Below are positions 16,536 through 25,804 of a DNA stretch of 38,201 bases, in pieces. The stretch spans positions 1 to 38,201 of the forward strand of contig QPIN01000042.1 of assembly GCA_003666385.1 (NCBI GenBank), given 5' to 3'. Source of the stretch: Methylococcales symbiont of Hymedesmia sp. n. MRB-2018. GTDB taxonomy: Bacteria; Pseudomonadota; Gammaproteobacteria; Methylococcales; Methylomonadaceae. Position 1 is the first letter of the stretch. Every line of letters begins with the position of its first letter. Below the pieces are notes generated by a model. It made no database searches. It saw only the letters and a program-made list of their open reading frames with translations, and was not told the origin of the DNA. A program made the translations under genes and the position numbers.

Positions 16536-19145
16536 ATGTTGGGTGATGCAAATCCACAAACTATTTATCTAAAAGACTATACCGTTGCTGATTATTTAAT
16601 TGAAAATGTAGATCTACATTTCATTCTGGATGAAAATGAAACGCACGTGATTTCAAAACTCACTATTATACAAAATCCACAAAGTAATTTACCAAACCCT
16701 GCTTTGATTTTACAAGGCGAAGGTTTGGTTTTAGTCAGTGTTGCTATTGATGGTGAATCTTTAGATGAATGCCATTATCAACAAAATATGGAACAGCTAA
16801 GGATTGATAATGTTCCGCAAAACCAGGCTTTTATTTTAGCTATTGAAAATACTATAAACCCCAAAGCTAATACTGCTTTAGAAGGCTTATACCTTTCCAG
16901 TACCATGATGTGTACTCAATGTGAGGCACAGGGCTTTAGAAAAATCACTTATTTTCTGGATCGCCCCGATGTGATGACCTGTTTTAAAACCACATTGGTC
17001 GGCGATAAAGATAAATATCCAGTTTTATTATCAAATGGTAATAAAGTAGCAGAAGGTGAATTACAAAATAATCAGCATTGGGTCAGCTGGGAAGATCCTT
17101 TTAAAAAACCCTGTTATTTGTTTGCCTTAGTGGCAGGACAATTGGAATGTATTGAAGACACATATACCACCATGAGTGGTAGAGAAATTTGTTTGCAGAT
17201 TTTTGTAGAACAAGATGATGTCGATAAATGTGATCATGCCATGCAGTCGCTTAAAAATTCCATGCGTTGGGATGAAGAAAGCTATGGACGGGAATATGAC
17301 CTAGATTTATATATGATTGTCGCCGTTGGTCACTTTAATATGGGAGCGATGGAAAATAAAGGCTTGAATATTTTTAATACAAAATTTGTATTAGCAAGGC
17401 CCGATACCGCAACAGACAGTGATTATGCGTATATTGAAGGCGTTATTGGGCATGAATATTTTCATAACTGGAGTGGTAATAGAGTCACCTGTAGGGACTG
17501 GTTTCAACTGAGTTTAAAAGAAGGCTTTACTGTATTTAGAGATCAGGAATTTACTGCGGATCAAACCTCAAAAGCAGTAAAACGTATAGAAGATGTTAAA
17601 TTATTAAGAAGCCGTCAATTTGCTGAAGATGCAGGGCCTTTAGCACATCCCATTCGTCCTGATTCATACATTGAAGTCAATAATTTTTATACCCTAACAG
17701 TGTATGAAAAAGGGGCTGAAGTTGTGCGGATGATTCGTACTTTACTAGGTAAAGACAACTTTAGAAAGGGCAGTGATTTATATTTTCAACGCCACGATGG
17801 ACAAGCGGTAACCTGTGATGATTTTGTCAGTGCCATGGCAGATGCCAATGATTTTGATCTTAGCTTGTTTAAAAACTGGTATTCACAATCTGGTACGCCA
17901 GTGTTAACGGTTGAGCAAGAATATAATCAACAGCAACAAAGCTTGGCAATAACCATTAAACAAAATAATCCTGCAAGCAATAAAGCCTTGTTACATATTC
18001 CTGTTAAATGTGGCTTGTTAAATGCCGATGGCTCCTCAGCAGCCGATGAAACTATTCTTCAACTAAAACAGCTAAAACAAACCTTTATTTTTGATCAATT
18101 GGCAGAGAAACCGGTGCTGTCGTTATTACGAGGATTTTCTGCACCTGTTATCGTCAAAATGGAACAAAGTCTGGAACAGCTATCTTTTTTGCTGCGCCAT
18201 GATGAGGATACTTTTAATCGCTGGGAAGCGGGACAAAAAATGTGTTGCCAGATTATTTTAGGATTAATAGAAAACTATCAGCAAGGCCAGCCACTACAAG
18301 TAAACCCCTTATTAATAGAGGCTTTTAAGCAAGTTTTACAACAGTCTTGGGATGATTTGTCTTATTTTTCATTGCTACTCAGTTTGCCGGAAGAGAATTA
18401 CCTAGCAGGGCAAATGGAGGTGATTGATGTGGATGCGATTCATGCAGCCAGAGACTTTGTTAAAAAAACCTTGGCAGAGCAATTACAAAGTCAATTTCAG
18501 GCCCTATATCAGCAATATCATAAAGACCAGTCCGGTCAATTTGATGTGGGTGCCATTGGCCAAAGACGAATCAAAAATATTTGTCTCAGTTATTTAACTC
18601 AATTACAAACAGCACAAAGTTATCAGATGGCTGATCTTCAGTTTGAAACTGCAAAAAATATGACGGATCAAATGGCAGCTTTGAGTTGTATTGTTAATAG
18701 TGATAACCCTGCTAAAGGAAAATGCCTGCAAAGTTTCTATCAACAATGGCAAGATCAAGCACTGGTGGTCGATAAATGGTTTACTTTACAAGCGTGTAGC
18801 AGTACAAATGAGACTTTTAGTATCATCCAGTCACTATTAGACCATTCTGCTTTTGCATTAACTAACCCCAATCGTGTCCGATCACTGATTGGCGCATTCA
18901 GTCAGGGAAATCAGTTGCATTTTCACGCCGCTAATGGACAAGGCTATCAATTTTTAGCCGATCAAATTATTGCTCTAAATAGCCTCAACCCACAAGTGGC
19001 TTCAAGAATGGTCTCTGCGTTAACACAATGGCAGCGCCATGATAGTGATAGACAAGCTTTGATGAAAACGGAACTGAAGCGAATCATTAATACAGCGGAT
19101 ATTTCAAGAGATGTTTTTGAAGTGGCGAGTAAGAGTTTGGCTTAA
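16536..19145 (+). CDS. pepN: Aminopeptidase N
   Basis: This 869-aa M1 metallopeptidase is the main broad-specificity aminopeptidase of the cytoplasm, finishing degradation of peptides. The exopeptidase motif GAMEN is at 270-274. The zinc site is HEYFH at 306-310, with the third ligand E329 (LKEGF). Downstream lie the beta-domain and the long helical C-terminal domain, and the length matches E. coli PepN (870 aa). It starts at ATG 16536 behind GAGG. The gene appears intact. Confidence 0.97.
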   Translation: MLGDANPQTIYLKDYTVADYLIENVDLHFILDENETHVISKLTIIQNPQSNLPNPALILQGEGLVLVSVAIDGESLDECHYQQNMEQLRIDNVPQNQAFILAIENTINPKANTALEGLYLSSTMMCTQCEAQGFRKITYFLDRPDVMTCFKTTLVGDKDKYPVLLSNGNKVAEGELQNNQHWVSWEDPFKKPCYLFALVAGQLECIEDTYTTMSGREICLQIFVEQDDVDKCDHAMQSLKNSMRWDEESYGREYDLDLYMIVAVGHFNMGAMENKGLNIFNTKFVLARPDTATDSDYAYIEGVIGHEYFHNWSGNRVTCRDWFQLSLKEGFTVFRDQEFTADQTSKAVKRIEDVKLLRSRQFAEDAGPLAHPIRPDSYIEVNNFYTLTVYEKGAEVVRMIRTLLGKDNFRKGSDLYFQRHDGQAVTCDDFVSAMADANDFDLSLFKNWYSQSGTPVLTVEQEYNQQQQSLAITIKQNNPASNKALLHIPVKCGLLNADGSSAADETILQLKQLKQTFIFDQLAEKPVLSLLRGFSAPVIVKMEQSLEQLSFLLRHDEDTFNRWEAGQKMCCQIILGLIENYQQGQPLQVNPLLIEAFKQVLQQSWDDLSYFSLLLSLPEENYLAGQMEVIDVDAIHAARDFVKKTLAEQLQSQFQALYQQYHKDQSGQFDVGAIGQRRIKNICLSYLTQLQTAQSYQMADLQFETAKNMTDQMAALSCIVNSDNPAKGKCLQSFYQQWQDQALVVDKWFTLQACSSTNETFSIIQSLLDHSAFALTNPNRVRSLIGAFSQGNQLHFHAANGQGYQFLADQIIALNSLNPQVASRMVSALTQWQRHDSDRQALMKTELKRIINTADISRDVFEVASKSLA

Positions 19146-19263
19146 TAATTATTCTTTAAGGTAAAAAATAATTACACACTGTAAGCTGGTAGATAATAGC
19201 AGATAAAGAGCCAATAATGAGGCAGAAGTAATGGGAACTGTAAACCGTCCCCAATATTTCTTT

Positions 19264-19524
19264 TTATTGTGCAATTTCTCTGTATTTTTCAATAGGAATT
19301 TTAATTTCAGTAGTCACTATTTTGCCGTATAAGTAAATTTGTTCAAATTCATTTTCAATTGATTTTAAAACCTTGGCTTGAAAATATTGTTCGCGACAAT
19401 ATTCACATTGCTCACATGGCACATTTTCTACCATTAAATACTTACCATTGTGTGGATAGGTATATTGTGTAGTCGTTTTTTTGAGGTTTGCATTTCCACA
19501 AAAATTACATTTTTTATTCATCAT
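19264..19524 (-). CDS. YgiT-type zinc finger protein, probable antitoxin
   Basis: The 86-aa protein has an N-terminal zinc finger with C6/C9 and C40/C43 (C37 also nearby), preceded by the typical VENVPCEQC turn. This is the MqsA/YgiT N-terminal domain. It lacks the C-terminal HTH of full MqsA, so DNA binding is uncertain. Two ATG codons stand together at the start. The neighbour directly upstream is a DUF4258 gene, the usual partner of such short YgiT proteins, and the partner's second-frame stop overlaps this start. The pair is probably toxin-antitoxin-like, with this gene the antitoxin. Confidence 0.75.
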   Translation of the reverse strand: MMNKKCNFCGNANLKKTTTQYTYPHNGKYLMVENVPCEQCEYCREQYFQAKVLKSIENEFEQIYLYGKIVTTEIKIPIEKYREIAQ

Positions 19525-19827
19525 TACTCCTTATCCAGGGATTTTTAAATTTTGGCGGTGTCGGAATATAAACCGTGATAACCACTAAATTGTTATTCAT
19601 TTCCCCACAAACAATATTAATCGGTTTTCATATTTGTTAAATCCTGCAAGTAAACAACTTGAACCCCTGCCAGTATCAGGATATTGTTCTATTACACTGC
19701 CATTTAATAAAGTCTCTTCTATTTCTATAATTGTTAAATTATCATTTTTTCTTTCTTGGTCGCCATGCTTGGAAAAATAATATTCACTTTTTTGAACACA
19801 TTGTTTAATCCAAGATTTTTTTAACAT
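19514..19827 (-). pseudogene. DUF4258 protein (putative toxin), frameshifted
   Basis: From ATG 19827 the frame gives MLKKSWIKQCVQ..., ERKNDNLTIIEIEETLLNGSVIEQYPDTGRGSSCLLAGF, the body of a DUF4258 protein, but stops early at 19597. The other frame continues from about 19615 with IVCGEMNNNLVVITVYIP and TPPKFKNPW, the expected C-terminus, and ends at 19514-19516 overlapping the YgiT start. A one-base loss near 19615-19623 would explain this. Repaired length is about 104 aa, normal for the family. An in-frame GTG/ATG further upstream (to 19887) adds 20 unrelated residues and is not preferred. Sequencing error or real decay cannot be told apart here. Confidence 0.75.
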
Positions 19828-19831
19828 AAAT

Positions 19832-19972
19832 GAGAACTCAGCATAACTCATGAACGGATAAAAAAGGTCAGCCAAAATAACGCGCAATAGCTCACTATTA
19901 CACTTGTATTTTGACTAAAACCTGAAAAATTCTATCACTTTTTTCTCATCACCAGAGTTATGCTGAGGTCTC
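19832..19972. repeat. 18-bp inverted repeat flanking the TA-like promoter region
   Basis: GAGAACTCAGCATAACTC (19832-19849) and GAGTTATGCTGAGGTCTC (19955-19972) are inverted copies matching in 17 of 18 positions, about 105 bp apart. The left arm begins 5 bp upstream of the DUF4258 start codon. They may be operator arms for autoregulation or the ends of a small mobile element. Confidence 0.6.
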
Positions 19973-20222
19973 ACAAGGTAAGTTTTTTTGATTCCTCTGG
20001 CATAATTGTGTAACTTCTCAATAACCAAGGACAATATTAAAGGGGCTATGTTGAATAGAGTGGGTCATTAAATTTTAGTTTTCCACAAAGGAAGTAAATC
20101 AGGCGAATTCACCACCTTCTCTCCGCTGGAGAAGGAGATAAATCGAGAACGCATGAAACGATTAATACCATCCTTTTCTAGCACAAATTACAACAAGCAT
20201 AGGTATCTCGTTTTTTAAAGAC
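19973..20222. other. Intergenic region downstream of waaA
   Basis: No gene is seen. A hairpin CCTTC-TCC/GGA-GAAGG spans 20115-20135, similar in style to common intergenic GGAGAAGG repeats. It could end the waaA transcript but has no T-run. Confidence 0.4.
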
Positions 20223-21488
20223 CTATTCATTCAAAGTCTGCATAATTATACCCACTGTCTTTTCTGTAGCGCCTTTACTTTGCTGTATAAAAAGAGCTGC
20301 TTTTTCAACCATTTCTACACTGAAATCAGAATCATCATACAAACGTAACACCGCATCTAAAATTTGTGTATTTGTCTCACATTGTATAGCCGCTCCAATA
20401 TCTATCACATTTCTGGCAATTTCTTTAAAGTTCATCATATACGGGCCAAATAAGACTGGAACCTCCATAACAGCAGGCTCTAGAACATTATGCCCCCCCA
20501 CTGGAACCATGCTACCAGCAACAAAACAAATATCCGCAACACCATACAGCAACTTTAATTCACCCATCGTATCTGCAATATAAACATCAGTTGCATCTGT
20601 ACACAACTGACCAGTACTGCGCATACAAACATTTAAATTCGCTTCTTCAACTAACGACTTCACTGAATTAAACCGTTCTGGATGTCTAGGCACAATTAAC
20701 AAAAGTAATTCAGGAATCTGTTTTTTTAGTTGCAAATATAGCTCTAAAAAAATACTTTCTTCACCTTCATGAGTACTCGCAATAATCCACACAAAGCGAT
20801 TAATAAAGCACTCTTTCTTTATTTTTTTCGCTTGTTGAACAATATTATTATCTATTGCCAAATCAAACTTGATATTCCCCGAAACAGAGACTTTTTCTCC
20901 TCTTGCTCCAATATCAATAAAGCGCCTGCGGTCTTCTTTTGTTTGCGTCAAAACCCAGCAAACTTTTGATAATGCAGGCTTAACTAAAGCGGCTATTTTT
21001 TTATAACCTTTTGCTGAATTGGCGGATAATCGCGCATTGATAATCATTAAAGGAATATGATTATCTGCACACTGTATATAAAGATTCGGCCAAATTTCCT
21101 TTTCCATAATTATCGCTATTTTGGGCTTAAAAACGGATAGAAATTGTTTCACTACAACGGGTAAATCATAGGGTAAGTAAACATGCTCAACCGTATTATT
21201 CAGCACAGCTTGTACTCTTGCTGAACCCGTAGGCGTTGTTGTTGTAATAAGGATATTATTTGATGGGGATATTGCCTGTAATTGTTTAACTAAGGGGAAA
21301 ACGGCTTCAGCCTCACCGACTGATACAGCATGAATCCAGATAACATTAGCAGAATATTGTTTTTGATAAATAGCTAGGCGCTCTAGCCAGCGTTTTCTAT
21401 ATTCTGGCGCTTTGATTCCACGCCAATAGAGACGTAGCAGTATAAAGGGAGTTAATAAATAAAATAAAATGGTATAAAATTTAAGCAT
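20223..21488 (-). CDS. waaA: 3-deoxy-D-manno-octulosonic acid transferase
   Basis: WaaA (KdtA) adds Kdo from CMP-Kdo to lipid IVA at the inner face of the cytoplasmic membrane, the first step of the LPS core. The 421-aa protein has an N-terminal membrane-anchoring helix (about 3-22). Next comes the acceptor-side motif WIHAVSVGEAEAV with the catalytic Glu. The C-terminal half has the GT30 donor-site features VPRHPERF, FVAGSMVPVGGHNVLEPA and PVLFGPYMMNF. It follows hldD by 24 nt, another LPS-core gene, so the two form a small LPS unit at the end of the ribosomal-protein cluster. Confidence 0.95.
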   Translation of the reverse strand: MLKFYTILFYLLTPFILLRLYWRGIKAPEYRKRWLERLAIYQKQYSANVIWIHAVSVGEAEAVFPLVKQLQAISPSNNILITTTTPTGSARVQAVLNNTVEHVYLPYDLPVVVKQFLSVFKPKIAIIMEKEIWPNLYIQCADNHIPLMIINARLSANSAKGYKKIAALVKPALSKVCWVLTQTKEDRRRFIDIGARGEKVSVSGNIKFDLAIDNNIVQQAKKIKKECFINRFVWIIASTHEGEESIFLELYLQLKKQIPELLLLIVPRHPERFNSVKSLVEEANLNVCMRSTGQLCTDATDVYIADTMGELKLLYGVADICFVAGSMVPVGGHNVLEPAVMEVPVLFGPYMMNFKEIARNVIDIGAAIQCETNTQILDAVLRLYDDSDFSVEMVEKAALFIQQSKGATEKTVGIIMQTLNE

Positions 21489-21512
21489 AATACGAATAAA
21501 TTCGAATCTGAG

Positions 21513-22457
21513 CTATTTGTTCAACCATTCCATATAGAGTTGCACACCTTCTTCTACAGATTTGAATTGATAATCACAGCCAACAGCTCTCAAGTTTTCT
21601 AAATTAGCTTCAGTAAAACTTTGATAACATCCTTTCAAATGCTCTGGAAAAGGAATATATTCAAGTTGACCCTGCTGATGATATGCCAATACTGCATTAG
21701 CTACGTCATTAAAGCTCTGGCTACGCCCTGTTCCGGTATTATATAAACCAGAAATCTGAGGATTATCTAAAAACCATAAGTTAATAGCAACGACATCAGA
21801 TACGTAAACAAAGTCACGTTGTTGCTCACCATTTCCATAGCCATCATATCCTTCAAAAAGACGCACTATATTTGACTTTTTAATCTGATTACTAAGATGA
21901 AATGCAACACTTGCCATGCTACCTTTATGCTCTTCATGTGGACCGTAAACATTAAAGTATCGTAAACCAACCACTTGTGCAGTGAGCTTGTTTTGAAAGC
22001 GTCTGTAATATTGATCGAACTGAAATTTTGAATAACCATAAACATTCAACGGCTCTTCATAGTCCAGTTGTTCTTTGAAATTATTATCAGAGCCATACAC
22101 AGCAGCACTGGATGCATAAATGAAAGGAATTTTATGCGACTGACAATAATGAAATAAGGTCTTGCTGTATTCATAGTTATTTTTCATCATATAGCATCCA
22201 TCCCACTCTGTTGTGGTAGAACAAGCACCCTGATGAAAAATGGCTTTTATTGATGTAGCTGAATAAAAATCTTGCTGTAATTTTAGCAAAAATTCATTTT
22301 TATCTTGATAATCGGCAATCTGACAATCTACTAAGTTTTTATACTTAGCGCCGTTTGTCAAATTATCGACCACTAAAATATCATCGTAACCTCGCTGGTT
22401 CAAACCCAGTACAAGGTTGCTGCCAATAAAGCCCGCCCCTCCAGTTACGATGATCAT
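21513..22457 (-). CDS. hldD: ADP-L-glycero-D-manno-heptose-6-epimerase
   Basis: This 314-aa short-chain-dehydrogenase-fold enzyme makes the heptose donor for the LPS inner core. The NAD(P)-binding [11 protein letters not shown] is at residues 5-15. SSAAVYG and the catalytic YGYSKFQ (Tyr/Lys pair) follow in order, and [12 protein letters not shown] supports HldD over GalE. It lies 6 nt after rplI and 24 nt before waaA. Confidence 0.93.
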   Translation of the reverse strand: MIIVTGGAGFIGSNLVLGLNQRGYDDILVVDNLTNGAKYKNLVDCQIADYQDKNEFLLKLQQDFYSATSIKAIFHQGACSTTTEWDGCYMMKNNYEYSKTLFHYCQSHKIPFIYASSAAVYGSDNNFKEQLDYEEPLNVYGYSKFQFDQYYRRFQNKLTAQVVGLRYFNVYGPHEEHKGSMASVAFHLSNQIKKSNIVRLFEGYDGYGNGEQQRDFVYVSDVVAINLWFLDNPQISGLYNTGTGRSQSFNDVANAVLAYHQQGQLEYIPFPEHLKGCYQSFTEANLENLRAVGCDYQFKSVEEGVQLYMEWLNK

Positions 22458-22463
22458 AATGTT

Positions 22464-22913
22464 TTATGTCTCAGCAGCAATCTCAATTGATAATGTCACT
22501 ATCACATCTGAATGCAGATGAATATCAATATCATAACTACCTATTTGACGTATTACCCCGTCAGGCATTCTAACCTCATGCTTCTCAACTTTAGCACCCG
22601 CTTCTGTCAATGCATCTGCAATATTTTGAGTTCCTACAGAACCAAATAATTTGCCTTCATCGCCTGCTTTATGAGCAATAACAACTGTCAATTTATTCAA
22701 AGCAGTTGCACGTGTATTGGCAGCAGCTAATTTCTCTGCTGCTACTTTTTCAAGTTCGACACGGCGCTCTTCAAATTCTTTAAGTTTCTCAGCAGTTGCT
22801 GCTACAGCTTTACCTTGTGGAACCAGATAATTTCTACCATAACCTGCCTTAATACTAACCTTGTCACCTAAGTCACCCAAGTTAGCTATTTTTTCAAGAA
22901 GAATAACTTCCAT
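22464..22913 (-). CDS. rplI: 50S ribosomal protein L9
   Basis: L9 binds domain V of 23S rRNA and helps frame maintenance. I start at ATG 22913 ([17 protein letters not shown]), giving 149 aa, equal to E. coli L9. An upstream in-frame ATG at 22931 would add six residues, but the GGAAGGAG ribosome site lies between the two and fits only the downstream start. The N-terminal globular part, long connecting helix (about 42-75) and C-terminal domain are all present. Confidence 0.96.
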   Translation of the reverse strand: MEVILLEKIANLGDLGDKVSIKAGYGRNYLVPQGKAVAATAEKLKEFEERRVELEKVAAEKLAAANTRATALNKLTVVIAHKAGDEGKLFGSVGTQNIADALTEAGAKVEKHEVRMPDGVIRQIGSYDIDIHLHSDVIVTLSIEIAAET

Positions 22914-22956
22914 CTTTAATACTCCTTCCATCGATTTTGAATCGAATATTCAAGAA

Positions 22957-23871
22957 CTATTCAGTTCTTACTTTATTTGAAAATTTACTGCGTAAGTCCA
23001 CCCAAACATCAACCATCCCTACAATAATGATAACTGCAATAGAATGAGGAATCATTATCAGCGTTATATATAGCATAGGTACCAAAAAACGCTTCATTTT
23101 CAATGTTGAAAAAGCAGCGTGTAATATTGCTGTACCTATGAATGTATATAAAACAACAAAAATAATTGCTATATTCCAGCAAAGATCTGCGATACCACCC
23201 GACATAAACCATGCCATCATTAAAACAAAAATACTCACTAAAGCCACTTTAGGGCGCACTTTAAGCGTGAGATATTCTTCTCTAAAACCACCTGGATTAT
23301 AAAGTGCTGCTTGCCACATCCGTGCTAAGAACAGTCCAAACAATAGTCCATAAACAATCCCAGCAGTAATACCTCCCGTCATATAGTGGGAAAACATCTG
23401 GATGGATTGTTTAATGTCATCTACTGGCATATCAGAACCACTAGCCAGCATGGGGTTTACCATTTCTTCAAGTACCGCTTGCCAGAGCAAAGCAGGATCA
23501 CTGACATAGGCATAAAAACCTATTACAGCAATAATTCCTAGAATTACAGCAATTTCAATTGCAACGGATAAATGTTTCCCCTTTCTTAATATAATTGAAA
23601 TCAACCATATCGGTAGCCATAACATCAAGCCATAAAGTAAAGCAAACTGAAAACTACCAAAAAGAAAAAAACCAAGCAATGCAGCTGATAAACAAGCACA
23701 GATGAGAACATAAAGCCCCTCATATCCTCCTCGTCTTAAAGTAACTAATGCTACAGAGGCTGAACTTACGATACTTACAGGAGGCAGAATCAGCGACAAT
23801 AATGCCAACGAAGAAGCAACCATCATGGCTTGCATTCTTCCTCTCATTATATAAGCCGCCAGAAAGTTCAT
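22957..23871 (-). CDS. DUF2232 membrane protein
   Basis: This 304-aa polytopic protein has about eight hydrophobic segments, including PPVSIVSSASVALVTLRRGG near residue 30. It lies between rpsR and rplI, where gammaproteobacteria often carry a DUF2232 (YybS-like) gene, and this position supports the call. The function is unknown. Confidence 0.8.
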   Translation of the reverse strand: MNFLAAYIMRGRMQAMMVASSLALLSLILPPVSIVSSASVALVTLRRGGYEGLYVLICACLSAALLGFFLFGSFQFALLYGLMLWLPIWLISIILRKGKHLSVAIEIAVILGIIAVIGFYAYVSDPALLWQAVLEEMVNPMLASGSDMPVDDIKQSIQMFSHYMTGGITAGIVYGLLFGLFLARMWQAALYNPGGFREEYLTLKVRPKVALVSIFVLMMAWFMSGGIADLCWNIAIIFVVLYTFIGTAILHAAFSTLKMKRFLVPMLYITLIMIPHSIAVIIIVGMVDVWVDLRSKFSNKVRTE

Positions 23872-23889
23872 CTCTACCTACCGCTAATA

Positions 23890-24117
23890 CTATTTATGTG
23901 CATCGCAAAAAGGTAATAAAGCAATATATCTCGCTTGCTTTATTGCTGTTGAAAGCTGTCTTTGATGCTTCGCTGTTGTACCTGTAATACGACCAGGAAT
24001 AATTTTACCTGTTTCTGTTACGTATTCACTTAACAAATCAAGATTTTTATAATCGATCTCTGGAGAGCCTTCAGCACCAAATTGGCTCATTTTTTTATGT
24101 CTCATGTTATTTGCCAT
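23890..24117 (-). CDS. rpsR: 30S ribosomal protein S18
   Basis: This 75-aa protein binds 16S rRNA next to S6. The core [36 protein letters not shown] and the C-terminal ARYIALLPF are standard. The N-terminus is unusual: [13 protein letters not shown] replaces the arginine- and cysteine-containing FFRRRKFCRF of most gammaproteobacterial S18 proteins. It follows rpsF by 30 nt, with an AAGGGG ribosome site, in the usual S6-S18 operon. Confidence 0.95.
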   Translation of the reverse strand: MANNMRHKKMSQFGAEGSPEIDYKNLDLLSEYVTETGKIIPGRITGTTAKHQRQLSTAIKQARYIALLPFCDAHK

Positions 24118-24147
24118 GATAATCCCCTTAATGTTTTACTTGCGTGT

Positions 24148-24669
24148 TTACTCAGCATCATTTGAAGTTGCTTCTTTTGCTACTTCAGTAGTTTTAGTAG
24201 TACCCCCATCGGTAGGTTCGGTTTCGGCAATCTTTGTAGTGGTCTCTGCTACTTCAGTAGTTTTAGTGGCATCTCCATCGGTAGATTCGGTTTCCGCAAC
24301 TTTTGTAGTAGCTTCTGCTACTTTAGTTTTAGCCGCTTTTACCTCTTCTGCTTTAGCTTCCGCAATCAGAGAAATCGTTGTAATAGCTTCTTTTTTTGCT
24401 ATTGTCATACTGCGTAAAATAGCATCGTTAAAACGAAAACCACTTTCTAGCTCATCTAAAGTAGCTTGATCACATTCCACATTCATCAATACATAATGTG
24501 CTTTATGGATTTTCTTTATAGGATAGGCTAAATGTCTACGCCCCCAATCTTCAAGACGATGAATTTTGCCGCCAGCATCTTCAATAGTTGCTTTATAACG
24601 ATCCATCATTGCTTGAACCTGAGAGCTTTGGTCAGGATGTACTAAAAAGACAATTTCATAATGTCGCAT
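24148..24669 (-). CDS. rpsF: 30S ribosomal protein S6 with long repeated C-terminal tail
   Basis: The first 97 residues are normal S6 ([47 protein letters not shown]). The protein then continues for about 75 residues to 173 aa, against 110-135 usually. The tail is rich in Thr, Glu, Ala and Lys and holds two 23-residue repeats of the type [23 protein letters not shown] strong AAAGGAG ribosome site precedes the ATG. In E. coli the S6 tail is modified by RimK glutamylation; here the end is SNDAE. The operon rpsF-rpsR-DUF2232-rplI follows. Confidence 0.95.
   Translation of the reverse strand: MRHYEIVFLVHPDQSSQVQAMMDRYKATIEDAGGKIHRLEDWGRRHLAYPIKKIHKAHYVLMNVECDQATLDELESGFRFNDAILRSMTIAKKEAITTISLIAEAKAEEVKAAKTKVAEATTKVAETESTDGDATKTTEVAETTTKIAETEPTDGGTTKTTEVAKEATSNDAE
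24181..24318. repeat. 69-bp tandem repeat inside rpsF
   Basis: Two direct copies (24181-24249 and 24250-24318), each beginning TACTTCAGTAG on the plus strand, encode the 23-residue repeats of the S6 tail. A shortened third start (TACTTTAG) follows. The unit is a multiple of three, so gain or loss of copies keeps the frame. Confidence 0.85.
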
Positions 24670-24731
24670 TTTTTCTCCTTTCGGGATAAGCCTTCTGCTT
24701 AAATATTTGTATATAGCAGTGAAGCAAGGAC

Positions 24732-24764
24732 GGAGTAAAGAACTCCAATGAACCGAGCATTATA
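24732..24764 (-). promoter_or_regulatory. rpsF leader: -10 box and small hairpin
   Basis: On the minus strand a TATAAT (24764-24759) is followed by a leader holding a GGAGT-TCTTT-ACTCC hairpin (24746-24732) and then CCG. rpsF leaders often carry an S6:S18-binding structure with a conserved CCG; this hairpin is a candidate only. No good -35 is seen. Confidence 0.4.
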
Positions 24765-24952
24765 GTTTTTTTTACCTAGTTTGCATAATTTATTTTTAAG
24801 CAGAAAACAAGGTAATCAAGTCTAAAAGGGTTGATATTAAAAACCAGACAAAACATTAGAACCTTTTCAAGGCCCATTTCACCGTTGCCATTTGTGCTTG
24901 GACGGTACTCAAAATTTAACTTAATACATAGGATTATCTCTATCAGTACTTG

Positions 24953-25804
24953 TTATCGAATACGACCGATGATTCCTTCTAATTCTTCTAAACTGGTGTA
25001 ATTAAAAACCAATTTTCCTCTGCCATTATTTTGATGATTAATGGTTACTTTGGCACCCATTTTTTCTGATAGTTGTTCTTGTAACCTTAGAGTATCAGCA
25101 TCTGGCTGTTTTTTTTTGGCTATCTTTTCACTGCCCCAATCTTTAATTAATTTCTCAACAGCGCGTACTGTTAAGTTTTGCTTGACAACTCTATTGGCTA
25201 CTTCAATTTGCACATCACCGTCTAGGGATAATAATGCTCGGGCATGCCCCATTTCTATTAACCCTTTCCCTAAAAGGTTTTTTACTTCATTTTTTAAATC
25301 TAACAAACGCAATAAGTTAGAGACTGTTGTCCTAGACTTTCCTATTGCATCAGCCACTTGTTGATGTGTCATTTCAAGTGCATCAAGTAGCCTTTTTAAT
25401 GCTTCTGCTTCTTCCAACGCATTTAAATCTTCTCTTTGGATGTTTTCAATGAGTGCTACAGCCATGGCAGATCTATCATCAATCTGTTTTATCAGCACTG
25501 GCACTTCTTGTAAAGCCGCCAATTGAGCCGCTCGCCAACGACGCTCCCCTGCAATGATTTCATATTGATTATCTGCAATTAATCGAACCACAACGGGTTG
25601 AATAATGCCTTGTGCCTTAATTGAGTCAGCTAAATCCTGGAGTGCCTCTGGGTTCATATCTTTTCGTGGTTGATATTTTCCTCTTTGTAAAAACTCTATC
25701 GGTAAGCTTTGCCGATTTTGAGTTTTCTCTACGCTGGTGACAGGCTGTGCCTCTCCTAACAAAGCATCCAGACCTCGCCCTAAACCACGTTTTTTTGTAG
25801 CCAT
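24953..25804 (-). CDS. parB: Chromosome partitioning protein ParB
   Basis: The 283-aa protein binds parS sites and loads onto DNA as a CTP-dependent clamp near the origin. The N-terminal KKRGLGRGLDALLG is typical. The ParB/Srx-like nuclease-fold domain contains IQPVVVR and GERRWRAAQLA (the CTP-binding region), then an HTH (HQQVADAIGKSRTTVSNLL, around 150-170) and a C-terminal dimer domain. It follows parA directly, with no gap between the parA stop and its ATG. Confidence 0.96.
   Translation of the reverse strand: MATKKRGLGRGLDALLGEAQPVTSVEKTQNRQSLPIEFLQRGKYQPRKDMNPEALQDLADSIKAQGIIQPVVVRLIADNQYEIIAGERRWRAAQLAALQEVPVLIKQIDDRSAMAVALIENIQREDLNALEEAEALKRLLDALEMTHQQVADAIGKSRTTVSNLLRLLDLKNEVKNLLGKGLIEMGHARALLSLDGDVQIEVANRVVKQNLTVRAVEKLIKDWGSEKIAKKKQPDADTLRLQEQLSEKMGAKVTINHQNNGRGKLVFNYTSLEELEGIIGRIR

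Noticed and set aside
19193-19258. GTAAACCGTCCCCAAT string near the YgiT gene as a REP/transposon end
   Set aside because: It resembles ends seen beside REP-associated transposases, but there is only one short copy and no partner arm, so it is not enough to call.
22711-22728. CACGTG core inside rplI as a possible parS site
   Set aside because: Only the left half resembles the parS consensus TGTTNCACGTGAAACA; the right half has four mismatches. A CACGTG in pepN also fails. No parS was found in the window.
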